DNA of 64,000 nt from Amycolatopsis rifamycinica (GTDB lineage Bacteria; Actinomycetota; Actinomycetes; Mycobacteriales; Pseudonocardiaceae), in assembly GCF_000695625.1 (NCBI RefSeq), contig NZ_JMQI01000079.1, forward strand, positions 248,001 through 312,000, written 5' to 3'. Below the pieces are notes generated by a model. It ran no database searches, was not told the origin of the DNA, and saw only the letters and a list, made by a program, of their open reading frames with translations. This document shows, piece by piece, positions 7,137 through 15,921 of this stretch. The first letter of the stretch is position 1; every line of letters begins with the position of its first letter. The position numbers were made by a program, and so were the translations under genes.

Positions 7137-8825
7137 TCAGTCGAGGGGCAGATCGAACGCGACGAGGGTGCCGAGGCTGGGCGAGGAGTTGAGGAAGAAC
7201 TTCCCGCCCGCGGCGTCCGCGCGCTCGGCGAGATGACGCAGGCCACGGGTGGCGACACCTTGGGGAACGCCGGAACCGTTGTCCCGGACGCGCAGCTTGA
7301 CGCCGCCGGAGTCCCTGGTCAGCGTCACGCGGGTTTCGCTCGCGCCGGAATGCCGGACCACATTGGACAGTGCTTCGCGCAGAGCGGCCCGGATGTGGTC
7401 GGCGCGTTCCGCGGGAATGTCAGCGAATTCGCCGGACAGCTCGAGGGTCGGCGGGTAACCGAGCAGCTCGCCGGCGATGCGCACTTCACCGCGCGCGGAC
7501 TCGGCGAGGTCGGTGGGCGTGCCGGTGTCGTGACGAGGCTCCGGTGAGCGCAGCGCGCGCACGGTGCCCCGGATTTCCTCGATGGTCTGGTCGAGCTGGT
7601 CGATGGCGTCGGAAAGCCGGGCTCCATCGGCTTGGGCGAACCGCTTGCGCATGTTGCGCCGGACGCGGTCGAGCTGCATCCCGGCACCGTAGAGCCGCTG
7701 GACGATGACGTCGTGCAGCTCGCGGGCGATGCGCTCCCGCTCTTCGTAGAGCGCGACCCGGTGGCGGGCGTTGGCGCCTTCGGCAAGCGCGAGAACAACG
7801 CCGGCTTGCGCGGCGAAGGCGACGAGCATCTCGACGGTCCCGGCGGAGAAGGGCTCCCGGCCTCGCTTCCGGTAGACGGTGAGCGACCCGAGAACCCGCC
7901 CCCCAGAACCAAAGGGCGCGGCCGCGAAGGGCCCGTAGCCGTGAAGTTCGACGGGCACGAAGGGCGCGGTGCGAGGGTCGACGGTGAAGTCTTCGCTGGA
8001 GACGGGTTCGCCACCACGGGCCACCTGACCGGCCGCGGAGTCGGCGGGCAGGGTGAGGCCACGAAGCGACTCACCGGCGGAGGGTGTCCCGGAAAGCGAT
8101 GTCGACTCCGGAGCGGCGAACGGCTGCGTGCCATCGCCGGCGGCGACCGAGCCCGCGTTCGTGCCGGAGTCCGGGCCGCCGGATGGCTGGGCGCCGTCGC
8201 CGTCGGCCGAGCTGGCGCGCGTGCCGGGGTCTGGGGTGCCGGAGTCCGGACCGCTGGACGGGCGAGCGCCGTCGCCGGCAGCCGAGCCCGCGTTCGTGCC
8301 CGAGTCCGGTCCGCCAGACAGCCGGGCACCGTCGCCGGCGGCCGAGCTGGCGCGGGTGTCGGAGTCCAAGCTGGCGGATGGCCGGTCCGAGTCGCTGAGG
8401 CGCGCATCGCCCGCCGGTGCGGTGGAGCCGGTCGGGTCGCCGAGTGTTGCCCGTGGCTCGCCGGTGCGCTCGGCACCTTCCGGTGCGTGCCGAGCGCCGA
8501 GGCCCGCGGCGGTTGTCGGCGTGCCCGTGCCGGGGCGGCCGTTGCCGTCCCTCGTCGGGTGGGCCGTGGCGTAGTGGGCGGCCTCGACCACCACCCGGCC
8601 GTCGTCCGTGCTCACCATCGCCAGGCCCAGGTCGGCGTCGGCGAGTTCGGCTGCCCGGGCCACGACCGTGTCCAGCACCGCTCCCGGGTCGTCGCCGGAC
8701 AGGGCGGTGCTCGTGATCTCTGTGGCCGCGGACAGCGCCCGCGCGGCAAGCGTCGGATCCATGAGTTCCGCCATTATCGCGCGGCGGGGTGGCGGCGCGG
8801 CAAGGACACAGCGGGAATCGATCAC
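7137..8825 (-). CDS. DevS-like GAF-domain sensor histidine kinase with repeat insertion
   Basis: A cytoplasmic sensor kinase of up to 562 residues. The GAF domain starts near residue 45 (VLDTVVARAAELADADLGLA) and resumes around 254 (LRGLTLPADSAAGQVA). Between them lies a low-complexity insertion of about 165 residues with four near-repeats of DSGTNAGSAAGDGARP type. A HisKA_3 dimerisation helix carries His371 (IARELHDVIVQRL). The HATPase region has EALSNVVRHSGAS and DNGSG. The GTG at 8825 overlaps the cydDC stop (GTGA), implying coupled translation. In-frame ATGs at 8774 and 8762 are alternatives; the second has GGCGGA upstream. It is the probable partner of the DevR-like regulator. Haem or redox sensing by the GAF domain is an inference from DevS. 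Confidence 0.85.
   Translation of the reverse strand: MIDSRCVLAAPPPRRAIMAELMDPTLAARALSAATEITSTALSGDDPGAVLDTVVARAAELADADLGLAMVSTDDGRVVVEAAHYATAHPTRDGNGRPGTGTPTTAAGLGARHAPEGAERTGEPRATLGDPTGSTAPAGDARLSDSDRPSASLDSDTRASSAAGDGARLSGGPDSGTNAGSAAGDGARPSSGPDSGTPDPGTRASSADGDGAQPSGGPDSGTNAGSVAAGDGTQPFAAPESTSLSGTPSAGESLRGLTLPADSAAGQVARGGEPVSSEDFTVDPRTAPFVPVELHGYGPFAAAPFGSGGRVLGSLTVYRKRGREPFSAGTVEMLVAFAAQAGVVLALAEGANARHRVALYEERERIARELHDVIVQRLYGAGMQLDRVRRNMRKRFAQADGARLSDAIDQLDQTIEEIRGTVRALRSPEPRHDTGTPTDLAESARGEVRIAGELLGYPPTLELSGEFADIPAERADHIRAALREALSNVVRHSGASETRVTLTRDSGGVKLRVRDNGSGVPQGVATRGLRHLAERADAAGGKFFLNSSPSLGTLVAFDLPLD
8109..8366 (-). repeat. Minisatellite in the kinase gene: four degenerate 60-75 bp units
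   Basis: The units encode residues 154-239 as DSDTRASS.., DSGTNAGS.., DSGTPDPG.. and DSGTNAGS.., each ending with a GDGA..P segment. Three units are 20-21 codons and one is 25. All lengths keep the reading frame. The array lies inside a GAF fold that is normally continuous. Confidence 0.8.
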
Positions 8826-11800
8826 GGGACCGGCACCCGGGTGACGACCCGGCCGTCGCGGACCTCGAGGACCACGTCCGCGCCGGCGGCCTCCTCGGCT
8901 CGGTGCGTCACGTGCACCACCGTCCGGCCCGCCAAGGCCTCCCGCAGGTGCGCGCGCACCGCCTGGGCCGTCGCTTCGTCCAGGTGCGCGGTGGGCTCGT
9001 CCAGCAACACCAGCCCCGCCGACGGTGCCCCGAGCAGCGCCCGCGCCAACGCCACCCGCTGCGCCTGGCCGCCGGACAACCCGGTGCCGCCGCTGCCGAG
9101 CAGCGTCTCCGGCGAGACGTCGGTCAACGCCGCTGCGCGCAACGCCTCGCGCAGCTCCTCCTCGGTCGCCGTCGGGCGGGCCAGGCGCAGGTTCTCCGCG
9201 ATCGTCGTCGCCGCGAGCATCGGCTCCTGGGGTGCCCAGGCCACGCCCTCGGGGATCTCGACCACGCCTCGCCGTGGTGCGAGGAAGCCCAGCAGCGCCG
9301 CGACGAGCGTCGACTTGCCCGCGCCGCTCGGGCCGACCACCGCGGCGTACGTGCCCGGCGCCAGGTCGACGTCGACGTCGTGAAGCACCAGCGGTCCGCC
9401 CGGCCAGCCGAGGTCCGCTCCCCGCAGGGCCACCGTCGTCGCCCGCGACGGGGACGGCCCTTCCGGCACGTCGGCGAGACGGCGACGTGCGCGTTGCAGC
9501 GTGTCCCAGTGCTGGGCCACCGGCGGGAGCAACGCCAGGACCTCCGCCAGCGCGAGCGGCACCAGGGCCAGCAGTGGCGCCAGGACCGGGTCGAGCTGCC
9601 GGGCCGAGACCGCCGCCGCGGCGAGGGCCGTGCTGAGGACCGCCGCCGCTCCGCAGGCCAGCGTGACCAGGGCTTCCGCCGCGCCCGCGCCGAACGCCTG
9701 GCGACGCGCCTGCGTCACCAGGCGGGTGTCCGCGTCCGCGAGCGCGCGGCGGTGGTCACCGGCCTTCCCGAACGCGAGCAGCTCGGCCGCCGCTTCGAAC
9801 ACCACCAAGACCCGCGTGGCCACCTCACGGCGGCCCGCTGCCAGCGCCGACGTCGCTCGGCGCTCGGCGCGCAGGGCCACCCACGGCGCGCACAATCCCA
9901 GCGCCACCGCCGCCGCGAGCGTCAGCCCGGCCGCGGGCAGCACCCAGGTCTGGACGGCGATCGCCCCGGCCGCGACCAGGGCCACCACCAGCGGCGGCGA
10001 CACCACCCGCGGCAGGAGGTCGCGCACGGTGTCGACGTCGCCGACCAGGCGGCGCTGCCCCTCGCCCGGGCGCCGGCTCCGCGCCGGCCCGAGCCGGACC
10101 AGCGAATTCCACAGCCGCACCCGGAGGCGGCCGGCGATCCGGAACGCCGCGTCGTGCGTGACCAGGCGTTCGACGTACCGCAGGCCCGCGCGGCCGAGCC
10201 CGAACGCGCGGACGCCGACGACCGCGACGGTCAACGTCAGGATCGGCGGTTGCTGGGACGCCTTGGCGATGAGCCAGCCCGACGTCGCCGTGAGCGCCAC
10301 CCCGGCCAGCAGCGCGAGCGCGCCCAGCGCGGCGCCGCCGAAGAGCCGTCCGTCGAGGAGCGCGCGCCACCGCAGCGGCGTACCGGCCTCGTCCACTGTG
10401 GACGCCGCACCGACGGCCGGGGCCTCGGACGGCAGGTCGACCGCGGCGGTGCGCTCGTGGGCCGCGATGACCGCCGCGGCGCCGTTGTCGACGGCGCGCC
10501 GCACCGCGTCGAGCACCAGGCGGGCGCTCGCTTCGTCGAGGTGGGCGGTCGGCTCGTCGAGCAGCAACAGCCAGGCACCTTCGTGGATCCGGTGCAGTGC
10601 CCGGGCGACGGCGACGCGCTGACGCTGCCCCTGGGACAGCTGGGCCACCGGCCGGTCGGCGAGCCCGGCCAGCCCGAGTTCGGCGAGCACCGGGCCGGCG
10701 GAGCCGACCTCTTCGCGGACCGTCCCGCCGGTGAACACCGGTGACTGCGGTACCCACGCGACCTGTTCGCGCCAGCGCGCGAGGTCGGCGTCGGCGAGGT
10801 TCGTGGGGCCGACCGTGATGGCGCCGTCGTGCGCCGGGACGAAGCCGAGCAACGCCGACAACGTCGTGGACTTGCCGCCGCCGCTGGGGGCGCGGAGCCA
10901 GACCGTCTCGCCGGGCCGGACCGTGAACGACTCGCCGTCCGGGGCGAACCCGCCGCGTCGCGCCACCCGGAGGGCCGACACGCGCACCTCGCCCCGCGCG
11001 GGGACCGCGGTCCCCGCCGCAGGCACGGGCAGCGCGAGCAGGTCGGCGACGCGCCGGACAGCTTCGACGCCGTCCTCACTGGCGTGGAACGCCGCGCCGA
11101 CCGCGCGCAGCGGCTGGTAGCACTCCGGCGCGAGGATCAGCACGCCGAGCCCGATGGCCAGCGGCAACTGACCGCCGGCGAGCCGGACGCCGATGACGAC
11201 CGCGACCAGCGCCATCGACAGCGTCGCGACCAGTTCCAGCACGAACGCCGAGGAGAAGGCGACCTTCAACGTCTTGAGCGTCGCGCGGCGGTGGCGTTCG
11301 GACAGCCGCCGGACGGTCTCGGCCTGCGCCTCGGCGCGGCGGAACGCGGTCAGCACCGGGAGCACCCGCACGAGTTCCAGGAGCCGCTCGGACATCCGGT
11401 GCGTCGCGTCGGTCGCGCCGGCGACGCGGTCGGCGGTGTACTTGCCGACGAGGATGGCGAACATCGGCAGCAGCGGCACGGTCAGCGCGATGATCACGCC
11501 GGACGGCCAGTCGGCGAACAGGATCGCCGCGCCGGCACCGAGGGGCACGACGGCCGCCGTCACCAGTGCGGGCAGGTACTCGCGGAAGTAGGCGTCGAGC
11601 GCGTCGAGGCCGCGGGTGGTGAGCGCGGTCAGCTCGCCGTGGCCGCGCCGGGCGATCCACTCGGGCCCCAGGCGCAGCGCGTGGTCGACGGCTTTCGCGC
11701 GCAGCTCGCGGTGCGCGGTCGCGGCGGCGCGGGCGGAGACCGTGCGCACCGCCCAGCCGGTCAGCGCGCGCGTCGCGACGAGCGCGAGCAGCGCGACCAG

Positions 11801-12040
11801 CTGGGCGGTGCGTCCCCCGGAACCTGCTCCGACGATAGCCGCGAGGACGTCCGCGAGCAGGAATGCCTGTGCCACCAGCGCGGCGGCGTGGACGAACGAC
11901 AGGAAACCCACCAGGGCCAGCGCTCGGCGCACGGCCGGCACGAGGGCCGGCAACGCGCCGAGCGGGCCCTTTCCCGGCCGCGCCGAGTCCACTGTGGACT
12001 CCGAGGCGAGAAGGGGAGCGCGTCCGGGAAGTTCGGTCAT
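8822..12040 (-). CDS. cydDC: Fused CydDC ABC exporter for cytochrome bd assembly
   Basis: A 1072-residue fusion of two ABC half-transporters that export thiols (cysteine or glutathione in E. coli; the substrate in a mycothiol organism is open) and are needed to assemble cytochrome bd. The CydD half has membrane helices from residue about 30 (ALVGFLSFVHAAALVAQAFL), Walker A APSGGGKSTT, signature LSQGQ and Walker B LLLLDEPTAHLD. The CydC half repeats the plan: LFGGAALGALALLAGVAL, Walker A GPSGAGKST, signature LSGGQ and LVLLDEPTAHLD. The fusion is common in actinomycetes. Its ATG at 12040 overlaps the cydB stop (ATGA), and its stop overlaps the start of the sensor kinase. Confidence 0.93.
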   Translation of the reverse strand: MTELPGRAPLLASESTVDSARPGKGPLGALPALVPAVRRALALVGFLSFVHAAALVAQAFLLADVLAAIVGAGSGGRTAQLVALLALVATRALTGWAVRTVSARAAATAHRELRAKAVDHALRLGPEWIARRGHGELTALTTRGLDALDAYFREYLPALVTAAVVPLGAGAAILFADWPSGVIIALTVPLLPMFAILVGKYTADRVAGATDATHRMSERLLELVRVLPVLTAFRRAEAQAETVRRLSERHRRATLKTLKVAFSSAFVLELVATLSMALVAVVIGVRLAGGQLPLAIGLGVLILAPECYQPLRAVGAAFHASEDGVEAVRRVADLLALPVPAAGTAVPARGEVRVSALRVARRGGFAPDGESFTVRPGETVWLRAPSGGGKSTTLSALLGFVPAHDGAITVGPTNLADADLARWREQVAWVPQSPVFTGGTVREEVGSAGPVLAELGLAGLADRPVAQLSQGQRQRVAVARALHRIHEGAWLLLLDEPTAHLDEASARLVLDAVRRAVDNGAAAVIAAHERTAAVDLPSEAPAVGAASTVDEAGTPLRWRALLDGRLFGGAALGALALLAGVALTATSGWLIAKASQQPPILTLTVAVVGVRAFGLGRAGLRYVERLVTHDAAFRIAGRLRVRLWNSLVRLGPARSRRPGEGQRRLVGDVDTVRDLLPRVVSPPLVVALVAAGAIAVQTWVLPAAGLTLAAAVALGLCAPWVALRAERRATSALAAGRREVATRVLVVFEAAAELLAFGKAGDHRRALADADTRLVTQARRQAFGAGAAEALVTLACGAAAVLSTALAAAAVSARQLDPVLAPLLALVPLALAEVLALLPPVAQHWDTLQRARRRLADVPEGPSPSRATTVALRGADLGWPGGPLVLHDVDVDLAPGTYAAVVGPSGAGKSTLVAALLGFLAPRRGVVEIPEGVAWAPQEPMLAATTIAENLRLARPTATEEELREALRAAALTDVSPETLLGSGGTGLSGGQAQRVALARALLGAPSAGLVLLDEPTAHLDEATAQAVRAHLREALAGRTVVHVTHRAEEAAGADVVLEVRDGRVVTRVPVP

Positions 12041-13044
12041 GGTGCCTGGACCGCCGGGATGTGCTGCGTACCGATGCGCTTGCGGAACACCCAGTACGTC
12101 CAGCCCTGGTAGACCAGCACCGCGGGGGCGCCGAAGACGGCGACCCACGTCATCACGGTCAGCGTGTACGGGCTCGAGGCGGCGCCCTCGATGGTCAGCG
12201 TGTTGGCGGCGTCGAGGGTCGAGGGCAGGACGTCCGGGAACAGCGACCCGAACATCACCACGGCGGCCCCGGCGATGACGACACCGAGCGCGGCGAACGC
12301 CTGCCCGTCGCGGTCGGCGCGCAGCCGCAGCCAGGCGACGGCGGCGGCGACGGCGCTGATCCCGAAGGCCAGCAGCGTCCACAGCGTGCCGGCACGCCAC
12401 TGGACGACCGAGAGGAACGTGACCATCGGCACCATCGCGACCGGCAGCAGCTTGAGCGCCAGGTCGCGCGCGCGTTCCCGCAGGTCACCGCTGGTCTTGA
12501 GGGTGAGGAAGGCGGCGCCGTGGGTGATCGAGAAGGCGGCGATGGCGAGCGCGCCGAGCAGGGTGTCCCAGCGGACGGCGGCGAACGCGGAGCCGGCGCG
12601 GTTGCCTTCGGCGTCCAGCGGCAGGCCGAGGACGGTGGTGGCGAGGATCAGGCCGACGCCCAGCGGCGGGATCCACGAGCCGGCCACGATGACGCGGTCC
12701 CAGTTGCGCCGCCAGCGGTCGGAGTCGACCTTGCCGCGGTACTCGAAGGCGACGCCGCGGCCGATGAGGGCGAGCAGCACGAGCAGGAGCGGCAGGTAGG
12801 CCGCCGAGAACAGCCCGGCGTACCAGGCGGGAAAGGCGGCGAACATGGCCCCGCCGGCGACGATGAGCCAGACCTCGTTGCCGTCCCAGACGGGCCCGAT
12901 GGTGTTGACCATGACGCGGCGCTCGGTGTTGTCCTCGGCGAGAACGGGCAGCAGCATGCCGACGCCGAAGTCGAAGCCTTCGAGGAAGAGGTAGCCGAGC
13001 CAGAAGAAGGCGATGACGACGAACCAGACGATCTCGAGGGTCAT
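12037..13044 (-). CDS. cydB: Cytochrome d ubiquinol oxidase subunit II
   Basis: A 335-residue polytopic membrane subunit of the bd-type terminal oxidase, which reduces oxygen with quinol at high affinity. It opens with MTLEIVWFVVIAFFWLGYLF and LEGFDFGVGMLLPVLAEDN, the signature N-terminus of CydB, and continues with about eight to nine helices. VMVNTIGPVWDGNEVWL is also diagnostic. The ATG at 13044 has AGGAG seven bases upstream, so upstream in-frame starts are rejected. Its stop overlaps the cydDC start by four bases. Confidence 0.95.
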   Translation of the reverse strand: MTLEIVWFVVIAFFWLGYLFLEGFDFGVGMLLPVLAEDNTERRVMVNTIGPVWDGNEVWLIVAGGAMFAAFPAWYAGLFSAAYLPLLLVLLALIGRGVAFEYRGKVDSDRWRRNWDRVIVAGSWIPPLGVGLILATTVLGLPLDAEGNRAGSAFAAVRWDTLLGALAIAAFSITHGAAFLTLKTSGDLRERARDLALKLLPVAMVPMVTFLSVVQWRAGTLWTLLAFGISAVAAAVAWLRLRADRDGQAFAALGVVIAGAAVVMFGSLFPDVLPSTLDAANTLTIEGAASSPYTLTVMTWVAVFGAPAVLVYQGWTYWVFRKRIGTQHIPAVQAP

Positions 13045-13075
13045 CGGACTCCTCCACCCCTCCGGTAGCCAGGAG

Positions 13076-13119
13076 TTATCCACATCAGGTCGAGTTGTCC
13101 ACAGATTTGCTGTGGGTAA
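13076..13119. promoter_or_regulatory. Cluster of three DnaA-box-like 9-mers between cydB and cydA
   Basis: TTATCCACA lies at 13076-13084 and TTGTCCACA at 13095-13103. The complement of TTACCCACA (read as TGTGGGTAA) lies at 13111-13119. The first two are perfect matches to classic E. coli and Streptomyces boxes and the third is one base away. The 202-bp spacer is unusually long for adjacent cyd genes. It also holds a G-rich inverted stretch (13160-13200). This could be a DnaA-responsive or DnaA-titrating site. Confidence 0.5.
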
Positions 13120-13246
13120 CCCGCGAGAGTGACCGCACCGATACACTGGGTTTGGGGACGCCCCCCGGGAAGGGTGGGGGCTGCTGTGGGGGCGGGAAGG
13201 GTCGCCGCATAGCCGCTGAGCTGGGGTTTTGGCATTTCTTCGCCCC

Positions 13247-14716
13247 TCAGTACGCGAAGGCGAGCGGGTCTTCGCCGGTTTTGTCGGGTTGTTTCTGTGG
13301 GGGCATCACCGCGGCGACGCCGCCGCGGATGTACTTGCGCATCAGGTAGACCTCCACCACGCCGAGGGCCGCGTACACCGTGGTCAGGGCGATCAGCGAG
13401 GTCCAGACCTCGCCCGTCGTCAGCCTTGAGACCGCCTGGGCGGTGAACATCCACACGCCGTCGACGCCCGTGGGGTTGGGGACGACCACGAACGGCTGAC
13501 GGCCCATCTCCGTGAAGATCCAGCCCGCGCTGTTGCCGAGGAACGGCGTCGCGATGCCGCCGAGGACCAGCCAGGGGAACCAGCGGGTGCCCGGGACGCG
13601 GCCGCGGCGGGTCAGCCACAGGGCCAGGACGCCGATGCCCGCCGAGACCGCTCCGAAGCCGATCATCATGCGGAAGCCCCAGTACGTCACCGGGAGGTTG
13701 GGCACGTAGTCGATCGGCTTGCCCGCCAGCGAGCCCAGGGCCGGGTCGTCCGGGTAGTTGGTGCCGTACTTGGCCTGGTACTCCGTCACCAGGTTCTCCA
13801 CGCCCTTGACCTCGGTCGTGAAGTCGTTGTGCGCCAGGAACGACAGCAACGCGGGCACGTTGAACGTCTTGACGTCTTCGCAGTTCGCGCCCGAGACGTC
13901 GCCGATCGCGATGATCGAGAAGCTCGCCGGCTTTTCGGTGTGGCACAGCGCTTCCGCCGACGCCATCTTCATCGGCTGCTGCTCGAACATCAGCTTGCCC
14001 TGCGTGTCGCCGGTGATCGCGAGGACCGCGAACGCCGCCACGCCGACCCAGCCGCCCAGGCGCAGCGAAGACCGCCACACGTCCTGATCCGAGCCACGCC
14101 GCCACAGGTGCCAGCCCGCGATGCCGACCAGGAACGCCGCCGCCACCGAGAACGCGCCGGCCAGGGTGTGCGGGATCGCGGCCAGCGCCGTGTTGTTCGT
14201 CAGCACCGCCCAGATCGAGTTCATGGTCGGCTTGCCGTTCTCGAACGTCACGCCCACCGGGTGCTGCATCCACGAGTTCGCGGCCAGGATGAAGTACGCC
14301 GACGCCATCGTGGCCAGCGAAAACGCCCACGCGCACGCCAGGTGCACCCTCTTCGGCAGCCGGTCCCAGCCGAAGATCCACAGGCCGAGGAACGTCGACT
14401 CGACGAAGAACGCGACGAGCCCTTCCATCGCCAGCGGCGCGCCGAAGACGTCACCGACGAAGCGGGAGTACGCGCTCCAGTTCATCCCGAACTGGAACTC
14501 CTGCACGATCCCGGTCACCACGCCCATCGCGAAGTTGACCAGCAGCAGCTTGCCCCAGAACTTCGTCATCTTCAGGTGCCGCAGCTCGCCGGTGCGGACC
14601 CAGCGGGTCTGCATCGCCGCGACCAGGATCGACAGCCCGATGGTCAGCGGGACCATCAGGAAGTGGTAGACGGTGGTGATGCCGAACTGCCACCGCGCTA
14701 GCTCAAGGACCTCCAC
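13247..14716 (-). CDS. cydA: Cytochrome d ubiquinol oxidase subunit I
   Basis: A subunit of about 489 residues carrying the b558, b595 and d haems. It begins VEVLELARWQFGITTVYHFL, where His18 matches the conserved N-terminal haem ligand. SGFFVTVTNSWMQHPVG-type segments appear as ILAANSWMQHPVGVTFENGK, and near the end GNSAGWIFTEMGRQPF carries the GRQPW-like motif and Met ligand region. The family habit of starting at this segment supports the GTG at 14716; a TTG at 14758 is the other option. It is first of the cyd group and is followed, after the DnaA-box spacer, by cydB. Confidence 0.94.
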   Translation of the reverse strand: MEVLELARWQFGITTVYHFLMVPLTIGLSILVAAMQTRWVRTGELRHLKMTKFWGKLLLVNFAMGVVTGIVQEFQFGMNWSAYSRFVGDVFGAPLAMEGLVAFFVESTFLGLWIFGWDRLPKRVHLACAWAFSLATMASAYFILAANSWMQHPVGVTFENGKPTMNSIWAVLTNNTALAAIPHTLAGAFSVAAAFLVGIAGWHLWRRGSDQDVWRSSLRLGGWVGVAAFAVLAITGDTQGKLMFEQQPMKMASAEALCHTEKPASFSIIAIGDVSGANCEDVKTFNVPALLSFLAHNDFTTEVKGVENLVTEYQAKYGTNYPDDPALGSLAGKPIDYVPNLPVTYWGFRMMIGFGAVSAGIGVLALWLTRRGRVPGTRWFPWLVLGGIATPFLGNSAGWIFTEMGRQPFVVVPNPTGVDGVWMFTAQAVSRLTTGEVWTSLIALTTVYAALGVVEVYLMRKYIRGGVAAVMPPQKQPDKTGEDPLAFAY

Positions 14717-14759
14717 GTGGTCCAGCGTGCTCCGGCCCTGGTGAGGCAACCAGATCAAC

Positions 14760-14782
14760 TGGTCCCGTTCGCGCCGGGACCA
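14760..14782. terminator. Hairpin between the S41 peptidase gene and cydA
   Basis: TGGTCCCG and CGGGACCA form a perfect 8-bp stem around a 7-base loop. It lies 6 bases past the S41 stop and 44 bases before cydA on the same strand. It may end the peptidase transcript or act in the cydA leader. No T-run follows, and no Rex-type operator is visible. Confidence 0.45.
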
Positions 14783-14787
14783 ACGTC

Positions 14788-15747
14788 CTACCGCTGGTCG
14801 AGCGCCTTCCGCGCCTCCTCCGCCACGACCCGCCGCGGGCCCGCGTCGCCCAGGTCGAGGACGTGCCGGAGGGCCAGCTCATACGCGGTGTCGAACGCCT
14901 CGTCCGCGGCCACCGGGATGTCCGGCGACACGCCGGTACCCTCCCAGTTCTCCCCCGTCTCCGGGTCGTACGTGCGGGCGATCGACACCGTCACGTCCAG
15001 GTAGGTGTCCACTTTGTACTGCTCACGCGGGTGGGCGCCGCCCCGGGTCGGCTCGCCGACGGTCTTCGCGCGCCCCTGTCGCTGCAGCGAGAAGGCGATG
15101 TCTTCGCCGCCGGAGAACGTCGCCGGGCCGGTGAGCACCCAGATCGGCTTGGTGCCGCCGAACTTCGGCCCCGGGACGTACGGCAGCGTCCACAGCTGGG
15201 TCGTGCGGTGGCCTTCCCGCTCGTACAGGTCGAGGTAGTGGGTCCGCTTGTCGACGAGGTAACTCTGCAGGAACGCGCTCGTCTCCGGGTCGCCGCCGCG
15301 GTTGCGCCGGACGTCGAGCAGCAGGGCGTCGGCCGGCGCGACCAGCGTCATCGCCGCGGCGAACGCCGTTGCCGAGAGGTCGAGCGGGTAGAGCAGGGTC
15401 GTGTCCAGGTAGCCGACGTTGCCCGGCAACCGCCGCACCGACGCGACCCCGAAGTTCTCCAGCTCGGCCGTCCGCCGGAAGTCCTCGGACGCGAACTCCG
15501 CGTCGCCGTCCTCGGCCACCGGGTCGGCGTGGTGGCGCAGCCGCAGGTGGGGGTCGCCGTTCACCGACTGCAGGTCGGCTGTGACGGCCGTCGCGAACTC
15601 CGCGTCGCCGAAGTCCACGTACGCGCCTTCGTCGAGACGTGCGCGAAGCACCTGCGCCAGCTTCTCGGCGACGTCCGGGAAGACGTAGTGAGCTTCCAAC
15701 CGGCGGATGACCTCTTCGACCTGCGCGGCACGCGACTGTGACCCCAT
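14788..15747 (-). CDS. S41 family peptidase, IRBP/tricorn-like
   Basis: A 319-residue serine-peptidase-fold protein. An N-terminal helical cap (AAQVEEVIRRLEAHYVFPDVAEKLAQ) matches the S41 N-domain found in interphotoreceptor retinol-binding-like proteins. The core contains LPGNVGYLDTT, LLLDVRRNRGGDPE and the nucleophile region TGPATFSGGEDIA with Ser212, then GEPTRGGAHP. No PDZ domain and no signal peptide are apparent, so a cytoplasmic enzyme or binding protein is likely. The ATG at 15747 is chosen because the protein family begins just before the helical cap. The substrate is unknown. Confidence 0.85.
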   Translation of the reverse strand: MGSQSRAAQVEEVIRRLEAHYVFPDVAEKLAQVLRARLDEGAYVDFGDAEFATAVTADLQSVNGDPHLRLRHHADPVAEDGDAEFASEDFRRTAELENFGVASVRRLPGNVGYLDTTLLYPLDLSATAFAAAMTLVAPADALLLDVRRNRGGDPETSAFLQSYLVDKRTHYLDLYEREGHRTTQLWTLPYVPGPKFGGTKPIWVLTGPATFSGGEDIAFSLQRQGRAKTVGEPTRGGAHPREQYKVDTYLDVTVSIARTYDPETGENWEGTGVSPDIPVAADEAFDTAYELALRHVLDLGDAGPRRVVAEEARKALDQR

Positions 15748-15882
15748 GCCGGTCAACCTACCGCAGGCCACAACCAAAAATTCGGCATGCCGAAGAAAAT
15801 TGTGTGCCACCCCGGGACGGCAAATTCTGGCCGCCGATCAGGCAATTTCGCGCAAGCCATGAGCTTGCTACTTTCCCGAGTA

Positions 15883-15908
15883 CCCCTTTATCGTTGCAGT
15901 GAAAGGGG
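15883..15908 (+). promoter_or_regulatory. Leader hairpin overlapping the ribosome site of the GDT1 gene
   Basis: CCCCTTT (15883-15889) pairs with AAAGGGG (15902-15908) around a 12-base loop. The 3' arm is the purine-rich stretch 13 bases before the ATG, so folding would mask it. The leader is AT-richer than its surroundings. It does not match the yybP-ykoY manganese riboswitch consensus that often precedes this gene family. Confidence 0.4.
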
Positions 15909-15921
15909 CGAAACAATACTC

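Noticed and set aside
7048-7236. 62-codon plus-strand frame in the gap between regulator and kinase
   Set aside because: It lacks a ribosome site and runs antisense into the kinase C-terminus with no recognisable sequence.
13076-13119. Replication origin
   Set aside because: Only three DnaA boxes are present and there is no dnaA, dnaN, gyrase or parAB gene or AT-rich unwinding region nearby.
15748-15921. yybP-ykoY manganese riboswitch before the GDT1 gene
   Set aside because: The conserved internal loops and GGGGAGUA-type segment could not be matched; only a simple hairpin is seen.
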